DNA of 64,000 nucleotides, taken from assembly GCA_021442155.1 (NCBI GenBank), contig CM038228.1:82961095-83025094 (forward strand), given 5' to 3'. Source of the stretch: Cymbidium sinense. Lineage: Eukaryota; Streptophyta; Magnoliopsida; Asparagales; Orchidaceae. The notes below the pieces were generated by a model. The model was not told where the DNA came from. It did no database searches and was given only the letters and a program-made list of their open reading frames with translations. The position numbers were made by a program, and so were the translations under genes. The stretch's first letter is position 1. Every line of letters begins with the position of its first letter. This document shows, piece after piece, positions 24,601 to 35,719 of this stretch.

Positions 24601-25460
24601 TATTTTCATGGGGAGCAGTGAGAAGATGGTCAAAGACTTTAAAGATGCTATGGCGAATTTGAAATGACGGACTTAGGATTAATGAAGTACTTCCTTGGTC
24701 TTGAAATAAAACAAGGAAAATCTGGAATTTTTGTATCACAAGAAGCATATGAGAGGGACATTTTGAAGAAGAGCGGGATGGAAAATTGCAAACCGATAGC
24801 AACACCAATGGAGCTCGGTGCTAAACTCTCTAGATTTGAGGGAGGAAATCAAGTAAATGCAAATGATTACCGTAGTTTGGTAGGAAGTCTACGGTATCTC
24901 ACATGCACAAGGCCAGATATTGCATATAGTGTCGGTATAGTAAGTCGATACATGGAAGATCCAAGACACTCGCACCTCAAAGCTATTAAAAGAATTCTTT
25001 GCTATATTCGGGGAACGGAATCACTGGCATTCTACTCAAAAGCAATTGAATTCAAGTTGGTAGGATACTCGATAGTAGTAATTGCGGAGATGTAGATGGC
25101 CAGGAAAAGAATACAGGATCATTATTCTACATGGGGAATACAACATTCACATGGCTCTCGAAGAAACAACCAATCGTAACCTTGTCAACATGTGAGGCAG
25201 AATATGTGGTAGCATCTTGGTGTGTGTGTCACACAATTTGGCTAAGGAATTTACTACATGAATTAAATCTACAACAACATGAGGCAACCGGAAATTGACA
25301 ACAAATCGACCATCGAATTGGCAAAGAATCCAGTTCATCCACGAAAGGAGTAAGCATATCGACGCGTTTTCATTTCATTAGAGAACATGTAAAGAATGGA
25401 GAAGTGAAATTAATTCACGTTGCAAGTCATGACCAAGTAGAACATCTTTACTAAGCCTCT
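21645..25460 (+). pseudogene. copia gag-pol relic
   Basis: Reading in changing frames: gag pieces (SVDESGFEKI near 21,877; DYITSC/RVQAVVNQLK near 22,040; EAHEQRKKR near 22,215) and a zinc knuckle beginning ECYNCGKYGH (22,482-22,511) whose last Cys is lost by frameshift. The protease site should be LDSGA but reads LD then a frame break before GADNHMCGH (about 22,637). The integrase zinc region gives LRLGHLHYGGLKELAKKEMV (23,023 on). The integrase core has SDR-GGEY and NGIAERK, while the first catalytic Asp of 'IHTD' is lost. RT carries YVDDLIFMGSSEKM near 24,587, then MTDLGLMKYFLGLEI in a 143-codon open frame at 24,664-25,095. RNase H gives TWLSKKQPIVTLSTCEAEY (25,150 on). There are at least ten frame breaks. 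Confidence 0.93.
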
Positions 25461-25534
25461 AGATGACTCTGTTTGAAAACTTCAAAATGATGATGGGAAT
25501 GAAGGATGAAAAGTTTGAGTTTAAGGGAGGAATT

Positions 25535-25817
25535 TGTTGTGCATTAAACTCAAGTTAGATTTTAGGGACGAAATTTGAATGGTCATAAAAAAGTCTTTTA
25601 TTCATTTTTATTAGCTTTTATGGAGTCTAAGAGTCTAAGGAATTTCAAGAGTTAGCTTTTATGGTATTGAAAGAGTCTAAGAGTCTAAGGAATTTCAAGA
25701 GTCTAACTTGAGACTATATATATTGGTATTGTACTCTTGTTAAACATAGAGAAAAAAAAATCTATCAAAAGCATACTTGTTGGTGTCCATTTTCTCTAGA
25801 AAATTATACTTTCATCA
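25535..25817 (+). repeat. copia 3' LTR
   Basis: Preceded by the polypurine stretch TTTAAGGGAGGAA. Same TG and CA ends as the 5' LTR, followed by the duplicated AATCA. Confidence 0.95.
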
Positions 25818-25871
25818 AATCATGCCACCTTGGTCTCATAAAAAACAGTAGCTCACTGGTTTCCTCATGTG

Positions 25872-25990
25872 GATAAAATATTACGTCCAGATGTCAATTA
25901 CTATGCAACATATGTACAATATTAAAATATGGCTTTTTTTACTTAACAGAGTAACGGCGCTTACGATGTCGTTCGTTAACCAGCTCGACC
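25872..25990 (+). repeat. MULE left terminal inverted repeat
   Basis: About 120 bases align to the reverse complement of 39,865-40,011. Relative to the right end, about 26 bases (the right-arm GTTCGGACGTAG segment) are missing. Confidence 0.88.
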
Positions 25991-26289
25991 CGTTAAAAGC
26001 AGGGGGAGAAAATATCGTCGTCGTTCAGTTCTTCGCCACAGTTTAGAGATTTCTTTTCTGTGCAAAAATTTTCCTCAGCTCCGCTCTCTCAGGCATCGTC
26101 GTCCTTCCCTCAGAGATTTGCTAAATCTTGAGCATTAAAAATTGAGGTATGATAAGCGACTGCATGAGGTATTTCTTCCTGTATTCTTGAACTTTAATGA
26201 ATTTAGGATTTTCTCTGTTGTTCTCACTATCGAATAGGAGAACATTTGGAACATTTGAGTTCTTTAAAGAAAAGAAGACTGTTTTGTTA

Positions 26290-28990
26290 GTTTTTGAAAA
26301 TATTTTGCATATGTACTCTCTGTACTCTCATGAGAGTACATGCTATTTTTTTCAAAATTTTCAACTGTGGAGCTTATCATATATTTAATATTTCACATTG
26401 TAGGATGTTTGGAGCTGTTTCATGAAGAATTTGATGAATTTTAGAACCTATTTGGATATAATATGTTCAGTAGATGGCATTACAATTTGTTTGTAGATTG
26501 TTTGATGGCTGTTTGCTTCAATTTTGCATCTGTACTCTTTATATTCTTAAGAGAGTACGGCCCATTTTGTCATTTTTTTTCAAATTTTTGACCATGTTTG
26601 GATATAATATATTCAGTACATAGCATTACAAGCAGTTTGAAGGCTGATTGGATGGATTTTAGGGTTATTTTGCATATGTACTCTCTGTACTCACTTGAGA
26701 GTACAGCCCATTTTCACATTTTTGTTTTTAGTTATTAAACTCTGTTTGGAGTTAATATGTTTACTAGATGACTTTAGAAGTAGTTTGGAGATTGATTGGT
26801 TAGTTTTGGAGGCTGTTTTGCATGTGTACTCTTTGTACTCTCATGAGAGTACACCGCATTTTTTCAATTTTTTTACCCTGTTTGGAGATAATATGTTTAG
26901 TAGATTCCATTACAAACAGTTTGGAGGTTGATTGGTTGATTTTTTAGGGTTTTTTTTGCATGTGTACTCTTTGTACTCTCATGAGAGTACACTCCATTTT
27001 CTCATTTTTTTAGTTATTTAACCCTGTTTGAAGTTAATATGTTTACTAGATGCCTTTAAAGCGGTTTGGAGGCGATTGGTTAGTTAGGTATTTTACATCA
27101 GTCTCTGTACTCTTATGAGAATACAACTCATTTTATCATTTTTTCACCTTTTTTACCCTGTTTGGAGATAATATATTTAGTAGATGTCATTACAAACAGT
27201 TTGGAGATTGATTGGTTGATTTTTAGAGTTATTTTGTATGTGTACTCTATGTAATCTTATGAGAGTACACCTTATTTTTTTTAATTTTTTGCAACTTTCT
27301 TACCCTGTTTGGAGATAATATGTTTAGAAGATGTCATTACAAGCAGTTTGGCGATTGATTGGTTAATTTTTAGAACTATTTTGCATGTATACTCTCTTTA
27401 CTGTCATGAGAGTACACTTTATTTTCTCATTTTTTTCAGCTTTTTTACCCTGTTTGGAGATAATATATTTAGTAGATATCATTACAAACAGTTTGGAGGA
27501 TGATTAATTGATTTTTAGGGCTGTTTTGTAAGTGTACTTTCTGTACTCTCATGAGAGTATACCCGATTTCTCATTTTTTTTCAATTATTTAACCCTGTTT
27601 GGAGTTAATATGTTTATTATATGCCTTTAGAAGTAATTTGGAGGCTGATTAATTGATTTTTAAGACTGTTTTGCATCTGTACTCTTTGTACTCTCATAAG
27701 AGTACAACCCATTTTAATATTTTTTTATCATTTTTACCCTGTTTGGAGATAATATGTTTAGTAGATGTCATTACAAGTAGTTTGGAGATTGATTGGTTGA
27801 TTTTTAGGGCTGTTTTGCATGTATACTCTCTATACTCTCATGAGAGTACACCCTATTTTCTCTCTTTTTTTTAGCTTTTTTACCATATTTGAAGATAGTA
27901 TGTTTAGTAGACGACTCTACAAGAAGTTTGGAGGCTGATTGGTTAATTTTTGAGACAGTTTTGCATCTGTACTCTATGTACTCTCATGAGAATACACCCC
28001 ATTTTTTTTTTTTTTTTTTTTGCTTTTTTACCTTGTTTGGACTTAATATATTTAGTATATGTCATTACAAGCAGTTTGGAGGCTGCTTGGTTAGTTTTTA
28101 GGATTATTTTGTATGTGTACTCTCTGTACTCTCATGAAAATACACCATATTTTCTCATTTTTCTCAGCTTTTTTTACCCTATTTGGACATAATATGTTTA
28201 GTAGATGCATCTACAAGAAGTTTGGAGGCAGATTGGTTAGTTTTTGAGATAGTTTTGCATCTGTACTCTCTGTATTCTCATGAGAGTATGCCCCATTTTC
28301 TCATTTTTTTCAGCTTTTTTATCCTGTTTAGAGAAAATCTGTTTAGTAGATGCCTCTAGAAGCAATTTGGAGCGGTTGATTTTTTAAGCGTTTTGCATGT
28401 ACTCTCATGAGAGTACCCCATTTCTTTTTTCATTTTTTTTAATCTGTTTGGAGATAATATGTTAGTTGATATAGTAGTGTGGTGATTGGTTGATTTTGAG
28501 GTATTTTTTGTACTCTCTTTATACTCTCATGAGAGTATACCCCATTTTCTCATTTTTTCAACTTTTTTATCCTGTTTGGAGTTAATATGTTTAGTAGATA
28601 TCTAGTAATTTGGAGGTGGATTGATTTTGAGCGGTTTTATATTTACTCTATCTCATGAGTACCATTTTCTCATTTTTTTTCAACTTGTTTACCCTGTTTG
28701 GAGATAATATGTTCAGTTGATGCCATTACAAGCAGTGTGAAGGCTGTTTGGTTGATTTTTTAGACTATTTTACATGTATACTCACTATACTCTTAGGAGA
28801 GTACAACCCATTTTCTCATATTTTTATTAGCTTTTTTACCCTGTTTGGAGATAATATGTTTAGTATATGCCATTACAAGAAATTTGGAGGCTGATTGGTT
28901 GCTTTTTGGTTCAGTTTTGTATGTGTACTCTCTGTACTCTCATGAAAGTACACCATATTTTTTTAATTTTTTTAATTGTAGGGCTTGTCA
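26290..28990 (+). repeat. left-arm array: 19 units of ~145 bp with GTACTCTCATGAGAGTAC core
   Basis: Nineteen units are recognisable, at about 26,305, 26,535, 26,680, 26,825, 26,958, 27,100, 27,240, 27,385, 27,530, 27,675, 27,820, 27,965, 28,112, 28,260, 28,395, 28,505, 28,640, 28,775 and 28,923. Each has the order TTTTGCATGTGTACTCT, the palindromic core, CCCATTTTCTCATTTTTT, CCCTGTTTGGAGATAATATG, TTAGTAGATG and GTTTGGAGGCTGATTGG. Mean spacing is about 145 bases. Two sub-versions alternate: one with 'GATAATATGTTTAGTAGATG.CATTAC', the other with 'GTTAATATGTTTACTAGATGCCTTTA'. Short open frames over the array (for example 27,653-27,874) are by-products of the repeat. Confidence 0.95.
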
Positions 28991-29099
28991 TGTGTTTATT
29001 ATATCTCATTGGAAGATGTTTAGAGATGTTATAAGAATCTTGGTTTTAGTATTTTTTACTTGTGTACTTTGGGCCTCCATGTGTAATTCTCATTAATTG

Positions 29100-31860
29100 A
29101 CTTTTCATTTTGAAGTTTAAAATATCTGAAAAGGATAACTTCCATATCTGGTCTACATTAGAGTGATAATATTTTAGCGCTTTCTTAATGAAGTTCTTGA
29201 CATTTTAAGGAGGCTTCATTTGCATCAATTCATTAGGCTGCATGGAATTCAGCAAGACTCAGCTGCCATCACTTCAATTATGTCTTCTTGGGATATAGAG
29301 AAGCAGACATTCTTTTTTTGTAGCCAATGCATTCCTTTCACCCCCAATAAAGTTGCATTAATTGTAGGGATGTCAAACAAGGAGAATATGGTATGAAATC
29401 CCATTGTCAGTTATTTCGTGGATTTTAAGAATAAACTTGAGAATTTGGATCGCTCGTTGACTGCGGCATAATTTGTGCAGTTGTACATACATTTTTTTGC
29501 TTTCAAATATTTTTTTTATATATGACAATTATAGAGTGGCATCGAAATTGATAGCTTATGCCGACGACAGAGAGATTTGCGGAGTACAATTGGTAGGAGG
29601 CAATTTGGGCCTTTCTGGTTTCACAATTTGATTGTATTACATCAAAGATTCTGACACAGAAGGCACCTGGGCACATGAGTAGCTTTATCACTCTTCTAAT
29701 GGTACGTTCTACATCATCAGATTTGTATTATTTGATCCATTGAAGTTAAGTTAAATAAATATTTGTTGTAGATCTAGGCGGCATAGCACATAGGCTAAGG
29801 CCTCCCTTTCCTTCTGCAAAACCACGTATGTTACAATGGCCAAAAATAAAGTTTGCAGATGATTCCTTCAGTGGTTTGGAAGGACACCAGGTGACGTAAA
29901 ATAAATTCACTTTATTTATCTTAGAATGTATTTATTTATATTATAAATCATCATATTTTTTTATTGGTGTAACACAGGTCTGCCTTTCATTTGAGGACAT
30001 ATCAGAGGAGGAGACCTGGCTCCTTAAAACATTGCCCCTATCCAACAGACAACTCATGTTGAACCCGATAGCAGCCTCATTCCAAGTCCAAGTGGAGCCC
30101 ATTGAATCTCCATTGGTCTCTCCGATATTCTCCCCTTCAATGTATCTAGCACGCCCTTCTTTGGTACCCATTTAGAAAGCTTTGCGGTGAGAGGACTAGG
30201 TTTGAGCCCAGGGGAGAGTATCATGTTTTGAAGCATAAGCGAGATAATTGATGGAATTGATTTCTGGTAGGCTGTATTGAGGCGGTGGTTCTTTGGGGAA
30301 GGGTCTAGCATGGGGAAGCTCTGTGGAGGCTACCGGGGGAATCTCTTGAGGAGGAGCTATCCGGGGCGGCATTATGGAGGCATGAGGGAAGCTCTGTGGA
30401 GGCTACCACGGGGAAGCTCATGTGGAGGCTTCAACTGGGGAAGCCCCTGTAGAGGCTTTCACCAAGAACTGTGGAGACCCAGGAAGCTCCTGAGGCTTCC
30501 ACATGAAGATGCCGCCCTTTACTCTACAAAGATCAGTGAAGGTGAAGGCTCGAAATGAGGAAGTGGAAAGTTGTATCCTCCCCCTTCACATAAACTTACA
30601 GGAAGTCACGAAGCAAAATAACTCATGTGGTAGCCTCCACATAGGATGAGCAGATAACATAAGAGGTATTACTTTACTTTCCTTTTAATTTAACCTAATA
30701 AGTCGATTTCACTAATTTTATGTAGCAAGAAAGATGTTCCAATATCGCTTTGGTGGTGGTTGAGGAGCATCGTGGAGGTATACATCATCTTAGATTAAGC
30801 CTTAATTCATAATGAATCTTCTTCATCACTAATTTCCTCAGAACACGAGTACATGATATTGTTGACTTCTCATCAAGAGATGTCCTGCCCAAGCCAATGA
30901 TGCAGCTCATTGACACCTCATGCTCCCGATTCAAGGACAAGCAAGTCATTTTTCATTCAACTCATTCTGTATACATAAAATCACCTACTCATTTAGTAAT
31001 GCTCACATTCCCATACTTCTCCTGCGGAGTGATAGATTCGAGCTGGGAATATCATCTGCGAGACCGATTGATAAGTCGACGATCAAGATTCCGCCGATGC
31101 ACACGCTGATGCTTTCACCTTTTACCGGGCCGAAGTATTCTTTATGGGCCTATGTCCCTATCTCAGTATGTTTCATGCCGTTGGGTGAGTTACGCAGAAT
31201 TTAGGTAATATGATCAATTCCTAGTGTGGATAGTTAGAAGCTACTAATTATAAGCTTTCTCTTAACTTCTTACAGAGTTATGCTAAATATGGCCTATCAA
31301 AGGAAAGCAAAATAGTCATCCAATATGTTACTGTAGATAGAGTTTCAAGGGTTGAGTTACTCTTACTTCCATTTATAAATAATCAGCATTGGACACTCCT
31401 GGTGGGACATATTAAGTGAGGGGCTTGGTATTTTTATGATTCATTGTCAAACCCAACTCATAAGGCCATTCTTTCTGATATTGTAAGAATTGTTCTCATT
31501 TTTGGTTTGCCTAAAGTGAATATTTTGTGCCTAATTACTAACTTTATTTTTTACTCTTTAGATCAAATTACTTAATGAAGATACCGCTTTTCCAGAGATC
31601 CCATGTAATGGCCAATCGAATTGATGCGCTACTACCCAAGAAAATAGTGTCGATGGGATGTTTATGTAAATACATGGAGTGAGAACCTCCAAATAACAGC
31701 TAACCACCGTGATTGGCCAAAGAAAATGAATTGTACGAGTTATGCTTATTTTCTATTTAGGTATGAAAAAACTGAGTTGAACAATGTTGAATTGAAAAAG
31801 TTTGATGTGTTGAAAATCAATTGTTTTAGAAATGTATCTGTGTGGTGTGTTTATGGATGC
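29100..31860 (+). pseudogene. MULE-borne mobile-domain-like / Ulp1-type protease gene, broken
   Basis: 29,180-29,396 reads in one frame: LRRLHLHQFIRLHGIQQDSA, then SIMSSWDIEKQTFFF and CIPFTPNKVALIVGMSNKE. This resembles the plant-mobile-domain-like N-terminal part of MULE- or retroelement-borne Ulp1 genes ('W......F.F....ITP.DV.LI.G'). 31,375-31,860 gives NNQHWTLLVGH, GAWYFYDSL, NPTHKAILSDI and, after a probable intron at about 31,482-31,560, IKLLNEDTAFPEIP and TQENSVD-GMF. This is the C-terminal C48 (Ulp1, SUMO-protease-like) domain with the His of 'HW' and the Asp of 'YDS'. The catalytic Cys of the expected 'DCGMFVCKYM' is lost: the sequence reads D-G with a codon missing and then frameshifts. 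Several stops occur between, so the gene is inactive here. Such Ulp1-carrying MULEs (Kaonashi type) are known in plants. Confidence 0.75.
30280..30510 (+). repeat. GC-rich short tandem repeats in the Ulp1-gene interior
   Basis: Variants of GGAAGCTCTGTGGAGGCTAC recur at about 30,310, 30,388, 30,413, 30,440 and 30,480. The run is open in one frame (30,277-30,558) and would encode Gly/Arg-rich protein. It is locally much richer in G and C than its surroundings. Confidence 0.8.
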
Positions 31861-31869
31861 CATTAGGAG

Positions 31870-33660
31870 CTATTTTTTCAGCTTTTAAACCCTTTTTGGA
31901 GATAACATGTTTATTATATACCATTTTAAGCAAGCCATTGCTTTTGGTTTAATTCAGATCTCTTCTCTTCTCAAGAGTACACCTCATTTTCTAAAAAAAT
32001 TTCATATTTTTTACCATGTTTGGATATAATAAGTTTAGTATATGACATTATAAGCGGTTGTTTGATGATTTTGGTTTAGTGCATTCTCTCAGACTTTCAG
32101 AATTAACTCATTTTCTCAATTTTTTCAACTTTCTTACCCTGTTTGGAGATAATATATTTAGTAAATGTCATGATAAGCAGTTTAGAGATTGATTGTTTAG
32201 TTTTGTATTTTCGTATTGCACTCAGACTCTTAGAGACACCCATTTTCTCATTTTTTTCAACTTTTTTATCGTGTTTGGACATAATATGTTTAATAGATGT
32301 CATTAAAAGTTGTTATGAGATTGATTATTTTTTTAATTTTACATCAGATTTCAGACTTTAAAGAGTACACCTCTTTTTCTCAAATTTTTTTAGATTTTCT
32401 ATCATGTTTGGATATAATATATTCAATACATAGCATTACAAGCAGTTTGTAGGTTGCTTGATGGTTTTTTAGTTTAAGACTCAGACTCATAAGAGTATAA
32501 CCCATTTCCTCGATTTTTTTTAGCTTTCTTACCTTGTTCGGACTTAAAATGTTTAGAAGATGCCTTTACAAGTAATTTGAGTCGATTGGTTTGAGGAAGC
32601 AGTTCAGAATTTCTATATTCTCATGAAAGTATAACCTATTTCTCTTTTTTTGTCCAGATTTTTTGGCTTGTTGGAGAAAATATATTTAATATGTACCATC
32701 AAGCGATGAGAATTGATCTTTTTTATCGGGCATGTATTCTCAAGACTCACGAGAGTACCTATTTTCATCTTTTAGATTTTTGGCGTTTGGAAAAATATGT
32801 TTAATATATACCATAAGAAGCGATGGAGGTCGATTGTTATTTTGATGCAGACTCTCTATACTCTCAGTACAGACTATTTTCTTTTTCAAATTTTTTTTGG
32901 AGAATTATAATAGATTCCATAGTTGTTTAGAGCTGAGTTTTTTTTAAGCTATTTGTACTCTCAGACTCTCATGAGAGTACAAACTATTTTCTCATTTTTT
33001 TCTATTTTTTTGGTCCGTTTGAAAAATTATGTTTAATATTCCATTTTATTTGATTGATTTTTTGAGCTATTTATAGTACTCTCAGTTTTATAAAAGTACA
33101 ACCTATTTTCTCATCTTTTCCGATTTTGTTTAAAAAAATAAATATACAAAGAATTTAGATTGATTTTTTGATCGGTTTGGCGTTGTATTCTCAGACTCTT
33201 GAGAGTATAGATTATTTTCTCATTTTTTTCTAACTTTTTGGGTCTGTTTGGAGAAAATATGTTTAATAGATTCCATTAGATGCTATCTAGAGACTGATTG
33301 TTAGCTTTTTTTTTATTGGAGCTATTTTGCAGGTGTATTCTTTATACTCTCATGAGTATAACCTATTTTCTCATCTTTTTCTAAATTTTTTAGCTTGTTT
33401 GAAGAAAATATCTTTAATATATCATTAAAGAATTTTGATTGGCTTTTTTGGATCAATTTGGCATGTGTACTCTCAATATTCTCATGAGAGTACAGACTAT
33501 TTTCTCTTTTTTTTTTCTAGCTTTTTTGGCCTATTTGAAGAAAATGTGTTTAATAGATTCCAGTTTGTGAGTGATTGTTAACTTTTTTTGTTTATTTTGC
33601 AAAGATCTCTCTCTGAGAGAGTACAACCTATTTTCTCATTATATATATATATTAGCTTTT
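31870..33660 (+). repeat. second same-direction array of degenerate ~130-bp units
   Basis: About 14 units carry the GAGAGTACA.CC.ATTTTCTCATTTTTT order, each followed by 'TTTGGAGA.AATATGTTTA.TAGAT'. They are shorter and more diverged than the left-arm units. They follow directly after the Ulp1-like gene. Confidence 0.88.
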
Positions 33661-34400
33661 TTACCATGGCTCAACATACTATGTTCAGTACATGTCATTA
33701 CAAGCAGTTTCGACAAGCACTGCAGGATTTAATGGATCATTCTAAATCAGTTTTATTTTCTATTTTATTTGACACTGATTGTAATTTGAAATAAAATAAA
33801 TTTGACACACTAAAAATGTATTTGAAGTTTAAATAAATATTAAATAAATTATCTATATAAAATAATGATATCTAGCAATGATCGAAGGTAAAATATTTAC
33901 ATAACCTTAAAAATATTTTGAATATTCCTGAAACTATACTTTGTTTATAAAAATAGCAATAAATGATATAGTACAAATAAACTAATTAATTGAATTTTTA
34001 AATATAAAATAACAAATTTAAGATGAAAATATTTAAACGCAATTGTGGAAATCTTTTTTTTTATATAAAATACGTGCGTGATAAGAGCAGTACTGTTTAT
34101 TCAAAATAGTTCAGATCCAAACTTACAATCATTCTAATCATATTTTATAAAGATCGTTAATAAGAATAAATTCTCCTACTAATTCGATCAACCGAAAATC
34201 ATGCTTTATTTTATTTTGTTTTCAGTTTTTTTTTAAAGGAAAACAGTATAAGAGCACTACCATTTACCGAAACTCAATGTCACAATCCAATATATTCTAA
34301 TAATTTATTAAATATTATTCATTGTTTTGCTCAGAGAGCTAAAACATAATTGAAAGTTCTACAAAAATTTAAAAAATTCTCTTTCGAACCTAATTGACTT
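33661..34400. other. AT-rich interruption of the repeat array
   Basis: No core palindrome occurs across about 740 bases. The stretch may be an insertion into the array, but I found no terminal repeats or target duplication. Confidence 0.4.
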
Positions 34401-35345
34401 CCTGGTAGATTTTTGGGGCTATTTTGCACCTATATTCTGTACTCTCATGAGAGTACACTTATTTTTCGATATTTTTTCAGCATTTCTACCAATTCTTTCA
34501 TTCAAATAGTAGTTCTGAGACTAGATGATACTCTGACTCTCAAAGAGTACACCCCATTTTCCCCTTTTCTGTCAGATGTTATGCTTTGTTTGTAGATAAA
34601 ATATTTAGTAGATAAAAATACAAGCTGTTTGGAGGTTATTTTGCTAGTTTTATGAGTTGTTTAATATGTGTACTCTCTGTACTCTCCAAAAAGTACACCT
34701 CTTTTTCCCCTTTTCTGTCAAATGTTATACCCTTTTTGCAGATAAAATATTTAGTAGATGCAAATGTATGTTGTTTAGAGTTTGTTTCTGATTTTTCGCA
34801 TTATACTCTATACTCTCAGAGTACATCCCATTTTCCCTTTTCATCGATGTTATGCCCCATTTGTAGATAAAATATTTAGTAGATGCAAATGCATGTTTGA
34901 GTTTATTTTTGGTTTTAGGCTTTAAGACGTAGTCATTGTACTCTCTAGAGAGTACACCCCATTTTTTCCTTTTCTGTCAGTTATTTTGCCATGCTTGCAG
35001 ATAAATAGTTAGTAGATGTAAATGCAAGCTGTTTGGAGGTTGTTTTGCTAGTTTTAGGGGTTGTTTCTCTGTACTCTCCAGAGTGTACACCCCATTTTCC
35101 CTTTTCCGTCAGTTATTTCGCCCTGTTTGATAAAATAGTTAGTAGATGCAAATGCAAACTGTTTGGAGGTTGTTTTACTAGTTTTAGGAGTTATTTAGCA
35201 CGTGTACTCTCTATACTCTCTTGAGAGTACACCCCATTTTTTTCCTTTTATGTCAAATATTCTACCCTATTTACAGATAAAATATGTAGAAGATACAAAT
35301 ACAAGTCATTCGGAGGTTGTTTTGCCTGTATGGAGATAAAATGTT
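34400..35345 (+). repeat. third array of ~130-bp units, variant sequence
   Basis: Seven units at about 34,440, 34,540, 34,680, 34,815, 34,945, 35,075 and 35,215. Cores read ACTCTC..GAGAGTACACC, followed by CCCCTTTTCTGTCA and 'GCAGATAAAATATTTAGTAGATGCAAATGCAAG'. The spacer differs from the left-arm array, so this is a distinct subfamily. Confidence 0.9.
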
Positions 35346-35719
35346 CAGTAAATTTTGGTTATAGAACGTAGACTCCATTGATGGGAATTTTTAGTGGTTT
35401 ACACTATAGAATATCACCACCACATTAAAAACAAAACCAACAGATGTCAAAGTACAAAGATTAGTCACCAAGAACAACATACTATCTACTAATTGACACA
35501 TTTTCAATCAAATTGACATTAAAGTATGTACAATCGAAGAACACATGACAACTAAATGATATCACGCATTTAAAGGTTTCCCTGTAATGATATCCATCAT
35601 CAGCTTAGTATATCCTTCAGCCGACTGATTGATTGTTTAGCTTGAGTTAAATTCTTAGAATAGAACATTGTATTAGTTACTGATATGTAAGAGCATGAAT
35701 GACAGGTTTTCCATGCATA

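Larger units (their letters stand above)
21342..25817 (+). mobile_element. Ty1/copia LTR retrotransposon, full-length but frameshifted
   Basis: The element is bounded by 285-bp and 283-bp LTRs starting TGTTGTGCA and ending TTTCATCA. It is flanked on both sides by the 5-bp target duplication AATCA (21,337-21,341 and 25,818-25,822). A primer-binding site matching the tRNA-iMet 3' end follows the 5' LTR, and a purine-rich tract (AAGGGAGG) precedes the 3' LTR. The interior carries gag zinc knuckle, protease, integrase, RT and RNase H remnants in the copia order (integrase before RT), all on the plus strand. No single open frame survives. With both LTRs, a TSD and PBS present, the structure is complete; the coding part is broken. 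Confidence 0.96.

Noticed and set aside
26197..28192. Series of similar open frames with 'LHVYSLYSHEST' peptides
   Set aside because: They follow the tandem repeat period exactly and start and stop irregularly; they are by-products of the array, not genes.
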